Source: DASVXQ01 sp046727955 (GTDB lineage: Bacteria; Actinomycetota; CALGFH01). From it: a stretch of 22,622 nucleotides of DNA. The notes below the pieces were generated by a model, which was not told the DNA's origin, made no database searches, and saw only the letters and a list, made by a program, of their open reading frames with translations. Positions 13,249 to 20,678 of the stretch are shown here, one piece after another. How positions within the stretch are numbered: the stretch's first letter is position 1; every line of letters begins with the position of its first letter. The position numbers and the translations under genes were made by a program. The stretch is from the NCBI GenBank assembly GCA_046727955.1, contig JBKPDO010000072.1, positions 1 to 22,622 on the forward strand, written 5' to 3'.

Positions 13249-14202
13249 TCAGTCGGTCTCGAGCAAAGCTTCGATGTCGGCGCCGACACGATCGCCTTCG
13301 ATCACTTCCTGCCGGCGGATCTCGGCGAGCGCGTCCTGGTCGATCAGTGGTGTCACGGCTTGCCGGACTTCGGCGGCGAGCACGTCGGGCGCCAGCGCCT
13401 CGGCCTGCACAGCGTTGCCTTCCCAGACGCCGCGCTTGTCGGTCGCCTTCGCCGGGTCCCCGGGGAGCTGGTAGTGGCGGATCTGCTCAGGGGTGACCGC
13501 GATCCGCCGGAAGGTGACGACAGGCTCCTCGAGCTCGTCACGGATGGCGATATCGGTGGCGAGCTGGGTGACGTCGGCGGCGACCCGGTCGAGGATCGCC
13601 CGCCCGCTCGGGTCGTGGTCGCCGACCTGGAGGACGAGCGTGTACACCTCCCGCTCCAAGACACGGCAGGCCGCATCATGGAGGACGGTCACGCTGTTGA
13701 AGCCGCTGGAGGATCGGACGGGGATGCCGTACTCACCGACGACTGCAGCGAGCTGGGGGACCATCCCGGCAGCCTCGCACCACACCTCGATGTAGCGTGC
13801 TTGGCCGGTCTGGCGGTCCATGCGGTAGTCGGCGGCGAGCCTGCGGGCGACCTCAATGAAGTGCTCTCGGCTGGTGAACGCCAGCGGCGCGGCGACCTCC
13901 TCACCGTCGTCGCGGATGGCCTCGAAGGGGATCAGGCCAGCGCGGCGGCCGCGGTTGAGGTATTCGTAGGCCCGTTCGAATGCCTGCTCAGTCTTGTCGT
14001 AGTGGAACTTCCCGACCAGCCGGTAGCAGATTTGCCGGTTGGTGATCGGCCACTGCTCGCGGTACTCCTCCAGGATTTCCTGGATCTGGGCGAGGACAGC
14101 CTGGGTCTTGGCGCGCGGTTGCCAGGGGGCGAGCCCGCGGACCCGGGTCCGCTTGTAGCCGGAGTCGTTGCCGACTGGCTCCTCGGTGGTTTGGTTGGTC
14201 AC
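13249..14202 (-). CDS. TOPRIM-domain protein with Spo11/TopoVI-A-like features
   Basis: 317 aa, GTG at 14202 with AGGAAGG 8 bp upstream. The N-terminal part is a winged-helix-like segment (ITNRQICYRLVGKFHYDKTE, 53-72) whose Tyr60 is placed like the tyrosine of Spo11/TopoVI-A domains. The second part is a TOPRIM-like domain: RYIEVWCEAAGM with Glu139/Glu143 and VGDHDPSG with Asp195/Asp197. The family is common in actinobacterial phages and integrative elements; its activity is not known to me. A nuclease, primase helper or topoisomerase-like role are all possible. It follows the ParB-like gene by 66 bp in the replication block. Confidence 0.8.
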   Translation of the reverse strand: MTNQTTEEPVGNDSGYKRTRVRGLAPWQPRAKTQAVLAQIQEILEEYREQWPITNRQICYRLVGKFHYDKTEQAFERAYEYLNRGRRAGLIPFEAIRDDGEEVAAPLAFTSREHFIEVARRLAADYRMDRQTGQARYIEVWCEAAGMVPQLAAVVGEYGIPVRSSSGFNSVTVLHDAACRVLEREVYTLVLQVGDHDPSGRAILDRVAADVTQLATDIAIRDELEEPVVTFRRIAVTPEQIRHYQLPGDPAKATDKRGVWEGNAVQAEALAPDVLAAEVRQAVTPLIDQDALAEIRRQEVIEGDRVGADIEALLETD

Positions 14203-14268
14203 GGTGTAGCCTTCCTATCGTCGAGTGGTGGTGCTGCCCTGGCCGTGAGCTGGCCAGGGCAGCATTGG

Positions 14269-14970
14269 TCATGACTCGTCCTGGACCTGGTTCCTCACCT
14301 CCTCCGCAGCCTCGATCAGGTCGTCGAGTTCCTGGGCGAGCTTCGCCAGGTGGATCGGGTTGAGGCCCGCGATCGTCTCGTTGGACTGCAGCGCACGGGT
14401 CGCCTTGTGGATGGCGCGGTAGGCGTGCCCGTCAGGTGCCCACGGGTGCCGTGGCGCGCGCTCGACCTTCTCTCGCGTCGGGGAGTACTCCTTGCCGTCC
14501 TCCCCGATCACGAACGAGACCGGGTCGGTGTCGTCGGTGGGGGTGGCGGACAGCCACTGCGAGATGGCCGGCTGGGACACGCCGAAGATCTTGGCGAGCT
14601 TGCGTTGGCTCCAGTTGTACTTCCGCTGGAGCTGGCGGGCCATGTTGGCCTTTTCCGCGATGGTGAGCGAGGGTCGCTTGCGGACGTTGAGCTCGACCGC
14701 GAGCTCCAGGGCGTTGGCCTTGGTGGCCCATTCGACGATGTGGACCTCGTCGGCGCTGATCGTCTTGTGGCCCGCGCGCTGGAGCGCCTGGAGACGCTGG
14801 TGGCCGTCCACGATGATCCCGTCGCTGGTCATGCTCACGCGCTGGGCGAGCATCTTGCGGCCAAGGTCCTTGCCGAACTGGTCGAGCTCTTCGTCGGGCC
14901 AGTCTGGGAACGGCTGGACCCCGGTTTGGAGCAGCTTCTCGATGGAGTAGCGCTTTGGCTGGTCGGTCAT
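14269..14970 (-). CDS. ParB-like domain protein with HTH
   Basis: 233 aa, ATG at 14970 with AAGGAGG upstream. The N-terminal ParB/sulfiredoxin-like domain includes SMTSDGIIVDGHQRLQALQR (46-65). The HTH KYNWSQRKLAKIFGVSQPAI (117-136) is that of ParB/KorB-type DNA-binding proteins. The C-terminus is helical and charged. It could act in segregation, as a regulator, or as the DNA-binding partner of the TOPRIM protein. A palindromic operator and probable promoter lie immediately upstream, pointing to autoregulation; no ParA gene is near, which argues against a classic partition system. Confidence 0.82.
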   Translation of the reverse strand: MTDQPKRYSIEKLLQTGVQPFPDWPDEELDQFGKDLGRKMLAQRVSMTSDGIIVDGHQRLQALQRAGHKTISADEVHIVEWATKANALELAVELNVRKRPSLTIAEKANMARQLQRKYNWSQRKLAKIFGVSQPAISQWLSATPTDDTDPVSFVIGEDGKEYSPTREKVERAPRHPWAPDGHAYRAIHKATRALQSNETIAGLNPIHLAKLAQELDDLIEAAEEVRNQVQDES

Positions 14971-14979
14971 GATGACCTC

Positions 14980-15028
14980 CTTATCACTAGGGTATAAGTA
15001 GCTTATCACCTGGTGATAAGGAGTGCAA
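14980..15028 (-). promoter_or_regulatory. Promoter with twin operators for the ParB-like gene
   Basis: On the minus strand, TTGCAC (15023-15028) and TAAGCT (15000-15005) are separated by 17 bp. The spacer is covered by a palindrome with arms CTTATCACC and GGTGATAAG around one base (15002-15020). A degraded second copy (CTTATCAC ... GGTATAAG, 14980-14998) lies 22 bp on, about two helical turns, just before the ribosome binding site. This is the layout of a repressible promoter; the region is clearly AT-richer than its surroundings. Confidence 0.6.
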
Positions 15029-15077
15029 GTCCGGGATGCCGCAGCCACATAACGTTTCCGCAGGCCAGGACCGGTTT

Positions 15078-15254
15078 TCACCGCTCGACCCGCCGTGGCC
15101 GCTGTCCCGAGCCCGGACATCTGCGTTTGCGTTCGTGGTGCTGGCCGCGTTGGCGGATGACCTCGGGGACCTTGTGGGCCTGGAGGCGCCCGTCGGGCCG
15201 CAGGGCGCGGAGCCGGCCGCACGCGTCACAGACGCCGGCGACGGGGACGGTCAT
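15078..15254 (-). CDS. Small zinc-binding protein
   Basis: 58 aa. CDACG near the N-terminus, then DGRLQAHKVP and RRCPGSG give a Cys-Cys...His...Cys set typical of tiny zinc proteins in actinobacterial phages ('C-x2-C ... H ... CPGSG'). The ATG overlaps the stop of the upstream ATPase gene (ATGA), so it is co-translated with the replication proteins. A role in DNA binding is inferred from position and charge only. Confidence 0.7.
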   Translation of the reverse strand: MTVPVAGVCDACGRLRALRPDGRLQAHKVPEVIRQRGQHHERKRRCPGSGQRPRRVER

Positions 15255-17023
15255 GGGCCGGCCTCCGGGTCGGACTGGGCGCAGATGAGATGGAGCGGGA
15301 CGCCGCGGTAGCGGTTCGAGGTTCCCGAGCTGCACACGGCACACGGCTCGAGCGGATGGTTGTAGCTCCACCCGCCGCTCTGGTCCTCTCCTTGAGATTC
15401 CGGTGCCACCGTGCCACCGGTCGCGCCACCGTCATCCTGACCTGCGGCTTCGTCGTCGGTGGCGGTGGCAAGCGCCGATTCCACCGGGAGCAACCGCGTG
15501 CCGCCCGGCAGCGGCTCCCCGAGCATCCACCGGCCAGGCTTGCCCTTCTGGTCCTCAGCGTTGAACACGTACCCGCCAGCAGCGGCGGTCTGGAGCCGGC
15601 GCCGTGCCGCGGACTTGTCCAGCTCCAGCCGGTCGGCGGCCTTGCGGGCGGTGGCGCCGTCCGGGCAGGGCGGGTCCTCGCCTTCGGTCAGCGCGGCGAC
15701 CGCCTCGACGGTCGAGCGGACGGTCGGGCTCACCGTCTCCCCCACGCCGCCAGCGATGACGTCCTCGACCAGCACGCGGACCTGCTCGTAGTCGTCGGTC
15801 GTGGCGACGATGCGTCCCGCTGCGTCCCGGTCCCTGGTCTGCTGGTGGAGGATCGCGTGCGCGCGGATGAGGGCGAGTAGCGTCCCGAAGTCGCGGCGCA
15901 AGCGCACCGCGACGGGTGGGACGAGCTCGGCGAGCCGGCGGGCGTAGGGAATGGTGACGCGCCGCTCGCCGTGGGCGGCGAGCCAGCGTTGCAGCTGGAC
16001 CCACTCGTCCAGGTCGACGGTGCCCTCGGATTCGTCGGCGAGGGCGGCGAACACCCGTTTGGTCTGCTCGCGGCTGTCGTCGGTGGTGATCGACAGCAGC
16101 CGGGTCTCGTTCTCGGCCTCCACCCGGACCTTGGTGGTGGTCAGCACCAGGTTGACGGGGCCTTCCTTGACGATCGTGCGGGTGGTGAACTCGCCGTCTT
16201 TGCCCTTGACGGTGACCGGGTACTCGATGCGGCCTTCCGAGAGCAGGGAGCGGACGAAGTAGGCGGTCTGGTTGTCCTCCTGGCCCTCGCGGAGCGCGGC
16301 GGCCTCGTACAGGATCAGGGTGCGGTGCCGGTAGTCCTCGGGGCTGTAGACCAGGGCGCGCTCGCTCATGGCGGTCATGGGGATGTAGGCCTCGCGGGGG
16401 AAGAACCGGACGGTGCTCTCGACGGTGAAGCTCTTGCCGCTGGCGGAGTGGCCCTTGACGACCAGGTTGGCCTGCTGGTCGAGCAGCCGGCTGGTCACCA
16501 CGAGGTAGGTGGTGGCGGCGGTGGCATCCTCGCCGACGACCCCGCAACCGCGGACTGCCACCCGGAACCGTTCGAGAATGCGCAGCTCAAGGGCGAGTTT
16601 CGGCGGTTCTGCGGGTGGTGGTGGCACGGTGGCAGCCGGATCCGGGGGGGTAGCGTGCCCCGGCTTCTGTTTCTTGCCCTTCGGCTTGTCCCGTGGCCGT
16701 TCGGCCTTGGGCTCGAACTTCTCCCGCAGCTCCCGCCATCCCCAGGTACAGCTGTAGTGCTGGCAGCCGGCGACGATCGCGCCGCCGGAGCGCCGGGCGA
16801 CGTAGGCGGAGAGCTCGGCGTGGTCGGAGTTGAACGGGCAGCCCTTGAGGATCCACCGGTAGCCGCCGTTCGACCAGGCGCCTTCGTGGTGCACCTCGAG
16901 GTGCCGGGCGATGAACGCTTCCAAGTCGAAATCGGACGCCTGGCTGTCGCGCTGCCCGCCGGTGGGCTCTGCCTTCGGCAGGGTCGCAGCGAGGGCCTGG
17001 AGCTGCTCGAGAGAGACGGCCAT
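15251..17023 (-). CDS. Primase-associated replication ATPase with zinc domain
   Basis: 590 aa. N-terminal zinc module: CPFNSDHAE (62-70) and CQHYSCTWGW (87-96) supply Cys62, His68, Cys87 and Cys92, as in phage primases. After a Lys/Pro-rich linker (105-142) comes a P-loop ATPase: Walker A GHSASGKS (191-198), LILYE (236-240) as Walker B-like, NLVLTTT as sensor, and TRLLSI with a possible arginine finger. The C-terminal part has a winged-helix segment (GATARKAADRLELDKSAARR), then CAVCSSG ... LHLIC, a second zinc ribbon. It likely unwinds the replication origin with the primase encoded just upstream; the primase stop and this start are adjacent. Confidence 0.85.
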   Translation of the reverse strand: MAVSLEQLQALAATLPKAEPTGGQRDSQASDFDLEAFIARHLEVHHEGAWSNGGYRWILKGCPFNSDHAELSAYVARRSGGAIVAGCQHYSCTWGWRELREKFEPKAERPRDKPKGKKQKPGHATPPDPAATVPPPPAEPPKLALELRILERFRVAVRGCGVVGEDATAATTYLVVTSRLLDQQANLVVKGHSASGKSFTVESTVRFFPREAYIPMTAMSERALVYSPEDYRHRTLILYEAAALREGQEDNQTAYFVRSLLSEGRIEYPVTVKGKDGEFTTRTIVKEGPVNLVLTTTKVRVEAENETRLLSITTDDSREQTKRVFAALADESEGTVDLDEWVQLQRWLAAHGERRVTIPYARRLAELVPPVAVRLRRDFGTLLALIRAHAILHQQTRDRDAAGRIVATTDDYEQVRVLVEDVIAGGVGETVSPTVRSTVEAVAALTEGEDPPCPDGATARKAADRLELDKSAARRRLQTAAAGGYVFNAEDQKGKPGRWMLGEPLPGGTRLLPVESALATATDDEAAGQDDGGATGGTVAPESQGEDQSGGWSYNHPLEPCAVCSSGTSNRYRGVPLHLICAQSDPEAGP

Positions 17024-17686
17024 CTACAGCACCTCCGCTCGGCGGTGCGGCCGGTCCGGGGTCGAGTCGCCCTTGGCGTTCAAAGTGCCGGGCACGCGGA
17101 TGATCCGCGCGGCGTTGAACATCGTCCCGTCGACGTGCACGGCCTGATCGTCGAACCGGAACGCGAGCGCCTCCAGGCACCGGTTCGCCAGCTCCCGACT
17201 CGCATCGTCGTTCGGCAGGTCAAGGCGGCACAGGACATAAGCGCCGTTGCCGGAGTCGACCATGACCGGCTCAGGCCAGCCCAGCTCATCGACGAGGTGC
17301 TGGCGGACCTGGCGGGCGCGCTCGAGCGCGAGCGCGTGCTCGGTGTCGGTGGAGGCGATCCCGGCGGGGCGGACGGGGTCGAGGTCGATCGGGAGCCACC
17401 GGCGCCGGGCGATGTCATGGTCGCCGGTTGTCAGCTTGGCGTAGTCCTCGACCCGGTTGCTGGCCCTGGCGAGCAGCGCCGGTTTCACCGGGTTGCAGGT
17501 GAAGTAGATGCCGGGATGGCGTCCGCTCAGCTTCGCCGCAGCGGCGGCCATGGCGTCGAGGTCGTCGAAGTAGCCGGAGATCGTGCGGCCGGGCCGGATC
17601 GGGACGCGCAGCTCGACGGTCGAGCCGGGCTCGACGAGCACCTGCAGGCCGCCACGGATCCGCTCCTGCGTCTGCGCCACGGTCAT
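17024..17686 (-). CDS. AEP-type DNA primase (prim-pol)
   Basis: 220 aa, ATG at 17686, GGAGGG 7 bp upstream. Archaeo-eukaryotic primase superfamily: motif I LPIDLDP (Asp101, Asp103) followed by RPAGIASTDTEHA, motif II SGNGAY (145-150), and motif III HVDGTMFNAARI (Asp186), ending in the KGDSTPDRPHR signature seen in phage and plasmid members. It would make primers for the element's own replication. Position 150 is Tyr where many relatives have His (SGNGAH), which may matter for activity. Start and stop overlap or abut neighbours on both sides. Confidence 0.86.
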   Translation of the reverse strand: MTVAQTQERIRGGLQVLVEPGSTVELRVPIRPGRTISGYFDDLDAMAAAAAKLSGRHPGIYFTCNPVKPALLARASNRVEDYAKLTTGDHDIARRRWLPIDLDPVRPAGIASTDTEHALALERARQVRQHLVDELGWPEPVMVDSGNGAYVLCRLDLPNDDASRELANRCLEALAFRFDDQAVHVDGTMFNAARIIRVPGTLNAKGDSTPDRPHRRAEVL

Positions 17687-18135
17687 GCGGCGGCCCTCCC
17701 CATGCAGGCGTGGCATAGGCCGAGGCCGGCGACGGCGAGCGGTGCGACGATCTGCCGCCGGCGCCCGTCGAGGCCGCGGACGCGGATCGGGGTGGTGAGC
17801 GCGCCCAGGTTGACGAGCATGCTCACCGGGTGGAGCCGCTCGACCACCAGCCCGCAGGCGTCGCAGGTGTGCTCGGTCTCGTCGTCGTGCGGTCCGTGGC
17901 GCAAGGGGTCGATGTGGACGTTGTGGCAGTCGCGGCAGGCGACCCGGTCACGGCAGATGGCGCAGACAACCGCGCCCGGAAGCAGGGTGCCGAGGGGTGG
18001 GCTACCGGCGGTGAGGACGTGCCGGCACGCGGGAAGCACCCGGGCGACCGCAGTCTTGGCCTGGTCGACCTGGGCGGCGAGTGCGGGCCAGCGTGCCGCG
18101 ACCTCCGAGCGGGGCAGCAGCGGCACCGGGATCAT
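17683..18135 (-). CDS. Multi-zinc-ribbon protein of the replication block
   Basis: 150 aa from the ATG at 18135; a TTG at 18174 would add 13 residues. CAICRDRVACRDC (four cysteines), then HTCDACG and LCHACMG give four CxxC pairs, plus several histidines (HNVHIDPLRHGPHDD) between them. The N-terminal third is helical (AARWPALAAQVDQAKTAVAR). Likely binds two zinc ions and nucleic acid or a replication partner. It overlaps the primase gene by 4 bp (ATGA) and the preceding small gene in the same way. Confidence 0.78.
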   Translation of the reverse strand: MIPVPLLPRSEVAARWPALAAQVDQAKTAVARVLPACRHVLTAGSPPLGTLLPGAVVCAICRDRVACRDCHNVHIDPLRHGPHDDETEHTCDACGLVVERLHPVSMLVNLGALTTPIRVRGLDGRRRQIVAPLAVAGLGLCHACMGRAAA

Positions 18136-18284
18136 GCCGACCACCTGCCCTCGCGGCTCCAGGCCGGCCACCAATCGAGCCGGTCATGCTCGGGCCGCCC
18201 GACGCACTGGCCGGTGCGGCAACGCCATTCGAGGAGGTCGATGAGGACGGGGTCTGCCGCGTCGGCTATGATGCTGGTGGTCAA
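18132..18284 (-). CDS. Small protein overlapping the zinc-ribbon gene
   Basis: About 50 aa if the TTG at 18284 is used; there is no ATG or GTG at a good distance from a ribosome binding site. The end of the frame, LLEWRCRTGQCVGRPEHDRL then WWPAWSREGRWSA, has an unlikely number of Trp and a Cys-x5-Cys pair. Its TGA overlaps the next ATG (ATGA) exactly as at the other joints of this operon; that is the main reason to accept it. Unknown function. Confidence 0.45.
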   Translation of the reverse strand: MTTSIIADAADPVLIDLLEWRCRTGQCVGRPEHDRLDWWPAWSREGRWSA

Positions 18285-18305
18285 GCTTGGCGGTGAGACC
18301 TCGTC

Positions 18306-18331
18306 GGGGCCCGGAGGGGATGCCGGGCCCC
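18306..18331 (-). terminator. Strong GC hairpin downstream of the HTH gene
   Basis: Arms GGGGCCCGG (18306-18314) and CCGGGCCCC (18323-18331), perfectly paired around an 8-nt loop, begin 9 bp after the HTH gene stop at 18340. There is no T-run on either strand, which is common for actinobacterial terminators. It may terminate or attenuate transcription from the HTH gene into the replication operon. Confidence 0.55.
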
Positions 18332-18339
18332 TTCGCTTG

Positions 18340-18531
18340 TCAGGAGGCCTCGGCACGGTCGCCGGCCTTGAACTCCTCGAGCGCCTCCCGGGTCACGCGG
18401 ACGGCGCGGCCGATCTTCACCGAGCGGATGCGGCCATCGCGGACCGCCTCGTAGGCCTGGTTGAGGCCGACCCTCAATTCCGCGGCGACTTCCTTGACCT
18501 TGAGCACCTGCTGCGCGCCGTTGTCCGGCAC
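18340..18531 (-). CDS. Excisionase/MerR-type HTH protein
   Basis: 63 aa. VLKVKEVAAELRVGLNQAYE is the helix-turn-helix and AVRDGRIRSVKIGRAVRVTR the wing, followed by the ALEEFKAG helix; this is the 'excisionase family DNA-binding domain' pattern. GTG at 18531 is chosen because GGGAGGT lies 5 bp upstream; a longer frame to 18618 exists but lacks a good site. It is divergent from the XRE repressor and integrase, the usual place of a lytic-direction regulator or excisionase. Confidence 0.82.
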   Translation of the reverse strand: MPDNGAQQVLKVKEVAAELRVGLNQAYEAVRDGRIRSVKIGRAVRVTREALEEFKAGDRAEAS

Positions 18532-18685
18532 TTCGCACCTCCCATATTCGATGGTCGCATGCGGAAGGTAGCCGAGACGGCGCGCGGTTGCAAGCGATGA
18601 GCGCATGCCACATTGCATGATGAGCAGTGATGTGCTCTACTCCCCATCAGGAAGTGACAAGCAGTGACGAGAGAGGATGGTGGGG
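18532..18685. promoter_or_regulatory. Divergent control region between HTH gene and repressor
   Basis: Holds candidate operator sequences: AGTGAC at 18653 and 18663 (10 bp apart, one helical turn), a related AGTGA at 18626, and CACAT ... ATGTG arms between about 18609 and 18633. TTGCA-GATGAGC-like segments also occur twice between 18588 and 18626. No consensus promoter pair can be named with confidence. This is the likely lysogeny switch. Confidence 0.5.
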
Positions 18686-19180
18686 ATGCCCGAGTCGACG
18701 ACGACCCGCGCCGGCGTCAAGCCGCCGGAGGGAACCGCGTTCATCGACGAGGTGCTCGGCGGCAACGTGCGCGCCTTCCGGCTGCTACGGCTCCTGGAGC
18801 AGGCCAGCGTCGCCGAGCGGATGCGCTACTTCGGGCACGGGTGGAGTCAGAGCACGGTCGCCCAGGTCGAGCGGGGCCACCGCAACGTCACCGTGCCCGA
18901 GCTGGTGAGCTTGACGCTCGCGCTCGACGTCACCATCGACCAGCTCCTCGACCCGCGCGGACCGGAGCGCCGAATCGGCCCAGACCTCGCGCTAGCGCGC
19001 GGCGCCAACCTCGTCCTCGCGAGCGACCCCGCCCAGGTCGTCGCGAGCGGCCTCACCGTCGTCCTTCCCGCCAGCGAGGTGACCGCCCTGGTGTGCGCCC
19101 ACGAGATACGCAAGCGCTCGACATGGATCGGGGCGACGCTGGCCGAGGTGCAGCTTGAGGATGAGGAGGCCGGCCAATGA
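18686..19180 (+). CDS. XRE-family repressor
   Basis: 164 aa. HTH_3 domain at about residues 27-88: FRLLRLLEQASVAERMRYFG, then WSQSTVAQVERGHRNVTVPE and LVSLTLALDVTIDQLLD. The second half (DLALARGANLVLASDPAQVV ... ALVCAHEIRKRS) is not a LexA-like peptidase domain. Probably the element's maintenance repressor. The ATG at 18686 is preferred because GAGAGG abuts the other ATG at 18677 directly and lies 9 bp from this one. It overlaps the integrase start (ATGA), so repressor and integrase are made together. Confidence 0.85.
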   Translation: MPESTTTRAGVKPPEGTAFIDEVLGGNVRAFRLLRLLEQASVAERMRYFGHGWSQSTVAQVERGHRNVTVPELVSLTLALDVTIDQLLDPRGPERRIGPDLALARGANLVLASDPAQVVASGLTVVLPASEVTALVCAHEIRKRSTWIGATLAEVQLEDEEAGQ

Positions 19181-20262
19181 GGGGCAGCGTCGTCAAGCGC
19201 GGCAACGGGTACAGCGTGGTGCTGGACCTCGGCCGCGGCCCGGACGGCCGCCGGATCCGCAAGTGGCACTCGGGCTACCGGACCAAGCGGGACGCCGAGC
19301 GCGCCCGGGTCGAGCTGCTCGCCGCGCTGGACCGGGGCGGCTATGTCGAGCCGCATAAGCTCACCGTTGCCGGCTTCCTCGAGCAGCAGTGGCTGCCGTC
19401 GGTCCGCGCGCAGGTGAAGCCGAGCACGCACGGCTGGTACGCGCAGAACGTGCGGCTGCACCTGGTGCCGGCCATCGGGATGGTGCCGCTGCAGCAGCTC
19501 AAGCCGCCGCACCTGAACGCCATGTACGCCGACCTCACCGAGCAGGGTCTCGGCCACACGACCGTCAGCGGCATCCACACCACGGTCCGCCGCGCGCTCG
19601 CCGACGCGGTCCGCTGGGGCCTGGTCGCCAAGAACGTGGCCACCCTGGCCTCCGCGCCCCGGCCCGACCGGACGGAGATGAAGACCTGGACGGCGCCGGA
19701 GCTGCGCCGCTTCCTCGAGCATGTTCGTGATGATCGGCTGTACGCCTTGTGGCTGCTCGCGGCGACGACGGGGATGCGCCGCGGCGAGGTGCTCGGTCTC
19801 GCGTGGGCGCAGGTGGACCTGCAGGCCGGCCGTGTCCGCGTCGTCGAGGCGAAGACGCCCGCGGGCCGCCGCAGCGTGGCGCTCGACCCGGCCACCACCG
19901 CGGCGCTCAAGGCGTGGCGGCGCCAGCAGCGCAGCGAGCGCCTCGCGTGGGGTCCGGCGTGGCAGGACACCGGCCTAGTCTTCACCGCCGAAGACGGAAC
20001 GGGTGTGCGTGACTGGACGCTGACCCGGTCGTTCGCGCGGCACCAGAAGGCCGTCGGCCTCGACCATATCCGTTTCCATGACCTGCGCCACACCCACGCG
20101 ACCCTGGCGTTGCAGGCCGGCATCCACCCCAAGACGGTGAGCGCCCGGCTGGGTCACGCGTCGGTGAGCATCACCCTGGACCGCTACTCCCACGCGATCC
20201 CGGCGCTGGAGGAGGAGGCCGCGGCGACCGTCGCCCGGCTCGTGCTCGTCGGCGAGTCGTGA
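19177..20262 (+). CDS. int: Tyrosine-family site-specific integrase
   Basis: 361 aa, complete. The N-terminal arm-binding domain (MRGSVVKRGNGYSVVLDLGR ... KWHSGYRTKRDAERAR) is followed by a SAM-like core-binding domain (about 62-155) and the catalytic domain. Catalytic residues: Arg201 (TTGMRRGE), Lys226 region (EAKTPAGRR), His301 and Arg304 (HDLRHTHAT), His327 (GHASVSIT), nucleophile Tyr337 (DRYSH). It joins the element to the chromosome at the mog/sepX-like intergenic site. Its stop overlaps the DUF4326 start (GTGA). Confidence 0.96.
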   Translation: MRGSVVKRGNGYSVVLDLGRGPDGRRIRKWHSGYRTKRDAERARVELLAALDRGGYVEPHKLTVAGFLEQQWLPSVRAQVKPSTHGWYAQNVRLHLVPAIGMVPLQQLKPPHLNAMYADLTEQGLGHTTVSGIHTTVRRALADAVRWGLVAKNVATLASAPRPDRTEMKTWTAPELRRFLEHVRDDRLYALWLLAATTGMRRGEVLGLAWAQVDLQAGRVRVVEAKTPAGRRSVALDPATTAALKAWRRQQRSERLAWGPAWQDTGLVFTAEDGTGVRDWTLTRSFARHQKAVGLDHIRFHDLRHTHATLALQAGIHPKTVSARLGHASVSITLDRYSHAIPALEEEAAATVARLVLVGES

Positions 20263-20597
20263 GCCCGCGTCGCGTGCAGCTTCGGCGAGCGAAGGGATGG
20301 CGCCTGCCCGAGGGTGCCGTCTCGGTCGCCTACCCCACCAGGTGGGCCAATCCCTACCGCCGCGTGCGCCCTCGCTCCCAGGCGGTCGCCCTGTACCGCG
20401 AGCATCTGCTGCGCCAGCCTGACCTGGTCGAGGATGCCGCCCGCGAACTTGCCGGTAAGGACCTCGCCTGCTGGTGCCCCCTCGACCAGCCCTGCCACGC
20501 CGACGTGCTGCTCGAGATCGCCGCCAGCATCGAGCAGGTCGCCGAGCGGTGGATCCGGCGCGGACTGTTCAAGGTCATCGACGGCGGCGAGCAATGA
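20259..20597 (+). CDS. DUF4326 family protein
   Basis: 112 aa, GTG overlapping the integrase stop. The family pattern is complete: RVQLRRAKGWRLPEGAVSVA, PTRWANPYR, VALYREHLL, and GKDLACWCPLDQPCHADVLL with the CWC ... CHAD metal-binding-like set. The family is frequent in phages and bacterial genomes, with unknown function. It is the last gene inside the element, 25 bp before the right-end GGGTTGCA pair, and is transcribed with the repressor and integrase, so it is expected to be expressed in the integrated state. Confidence 0.88.
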   Translation: MSPRRVQLRRAKGWRLPEGAVSVAYPTRWANPYRRVRPRSQAVALYREHLLRQPDLVEDAARELAGKDLACWCPLDQPCHADVLLEIAASIEQVAERWIRRGLFKVIDGGEQ

Positions 20598-20622
20598 GCC
20601 CGTACGCGGACGATTCGCCGCC

Positions 20623-20641
20623 GGGTTGCACGAGGGTTGCA
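20623..20641 (+). repeat. Paired GGGTTGCA boxes, right end (candidate integrase arm sites)
   Basis: GGGTTGCA at 20623-20630 and 20634-20641, with the same 11-bp period and orientation as the pair at 4073-4091. The second box ends 38 bp before the candidate attR core. Confidence 0.55.
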
Positions 20642-20678
20642 AACGTGGGCGAATATGCAGGCTGACCAGCGTGTGACC

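Noticed and set aside
15971..18244. 757-aa plus-strand frame
   Set aside because: Antisense to the ATPase, primase and zinc-ribbon genes; no motif and an Arg/Gly/Asp-biased composition.
18267..18331. Plus-strand small RNA from TATGAT to the GC hairpin
   Set aside because: TATGAT has no -35 partner and the stretch overlaps a minus-strand frame with ATGA coupling; the hairpin is better explained as following the HTH gene.
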